The notes under the pieces were generated by a model that was not told where the DNA came from, ran no database searches, and saw only the letters and a program-made list of their open reading frames with translations. Of a stretch of 64,000 bases of DNA, positions 63,767 to 64,000 are shown piece after piece; the first letter of the stretch is position 1, and each line of letters begins with the position of its first letter. The position numbers and the translations under genes are program-made. Origin of the DNA: Aeromonas veronii (lineage in GTDB: Bacteria; Pseudomonadota; Gammaproteobacteria; Enterobacterales; Aeromonadaceae); the NCBI RefSeq assembly GCF_040215105.1, contig NZ_CP157875.1, forward strand, positions 2,285,501-2,349,500. The letters are read 5' to 3'.

Positions 63767-64000
63767 TCACTTCTCCATTGCAACTGGCGCCAGCACCGGC
63801 AGACGCATTAACCAGGTGAGCAGGATCACCATAATAGCAACCAGCAAGAGCCGTACCCAGGGCATGGGGACCACCCAGAGCGATACCCCGAAGGAGATCA
63901 GGATAAAGATGATGGCCCGGCGTCTGGCATGGCGACGAATGCCGCGATATTGCTGCCAATCGGCAATGGGGGGACCAAACCAGGGGTGCGCCAGCAACCA
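63767..64000 (-). CDS. ybaN: YbaN-like DUF454 membrane protein (partial)
   Basis: C-terminal 77 codons of a small inner-membrane protein; the start lies beyond the window's right end and the frame is open to base 64000. The sequence [30 protein letters not shown] and [18 protein letters not shown] matches the E. coli YbaN end. Two helices are visible. Function unknown. It is located directly upstream of apt, as in E. coli. Confidence 0.88.
   Translation of the reverse strand, partial: WLLAHPWFGPPIADWQQYRGIRRHARRRAIIFILISFGVSLWVVPMPWVRLLLVAIMVILLTWLMRLPVLAPVAMEK

Overview
The window reads as one contiguous piece of a gammaproteobacterial chromosome, most likely Aeromonas or a close relative. 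The support is gene order (thrS-infC-rpmI-rplT with pheS-pheT-ihfA downstream; cmoM-mukF-mukE-mukB; ybaN-apt-dnaX-ybaB; prmB-aroC with divergent smrB), high-GC coding sequence, closely E. coli-like housekeeping proteins, and accessory genes of an aquatic heterotroph (GH19 chitinase, alkyl sulfatase, CueO). The genus is inference. I saw no rRNA, tRNA, CRISPR array, insertion sequence or prophage.

Layout. 0-6 kb (minus strand): a BvgS-type hybrid kinase, a receiver protein with a degraded EAL domain, and a translationally coupled GNAT. 5.9-15.7 kb: the translation cluster thrS-infC-rpmI-rplT and pheS-pheT-ihfA, with a secreted alkyl sulfatase gene carrying its own terminator between rplT and pheS. 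thrS has a leader hairpin that copies a tRNA-Thr anticodon loop, and infC starts with AUA. 15.8-20.8 kb: three cyclic-di-GMP genes and a CRP/FNR-type regulator. 20.8-25.7 kb: a Sel1-repeat protein, a radical SAM protein behind a near-consensus LexA box, an unlisted 59-codon gene, rhlE and a solute-binding-like protein. 25.7-30.6 kb: aroC-prmB, smrB and small enzymes (SRPBCC, DUF4287, GFA, GNAT, VOC). 30.6-37.5 kb: a broken zinc-ribbon gene, the chitinase with a CRP-like site, a methyltransferase, phnA/yjdM, a 35-residue lysine-rich protein, and LysE and EamA transporters. 37.5-43.5 kb: a nucleoside salvage operon (phosphorylase, NupC/NupX, DeoC) with a divergent XapR-like regulator, then cueO with a CueR-like promoter. 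43.6-47.2 kb: a SixA-like phosphatase, an ABM monooxygenase, an SH3 protein and a compact ridA-dauR-phzF operon.

47.2-49.5 kb is the least explained part. An AT-rich stretch precedes a row of very small exported proteins: two lipoproteins (one histidine-rich) and two paralogous periplasmic proteins that share an N-terminal Cys motif. I recognise none of them. The rest is core: an RlpA-like lipoprotein, mukB/E/F-cmoM, pirin with a divergent LysR, then ybaB-dnaX-apt and a partial ybaN.

How it works together. The core clusters are transcribed mostly on the minus strand with intrinsic terminators at their ends. Accessory genes sit between these blocks, often with their own promoters, operators and terminators. 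Start codons were moved from the longest open frame wherever a Shine-Dalgarno (SD) sequence, an operon overlap or family alignment from memory pointed to a shorter product. All family assignments come from reading motifs, not from a database search.
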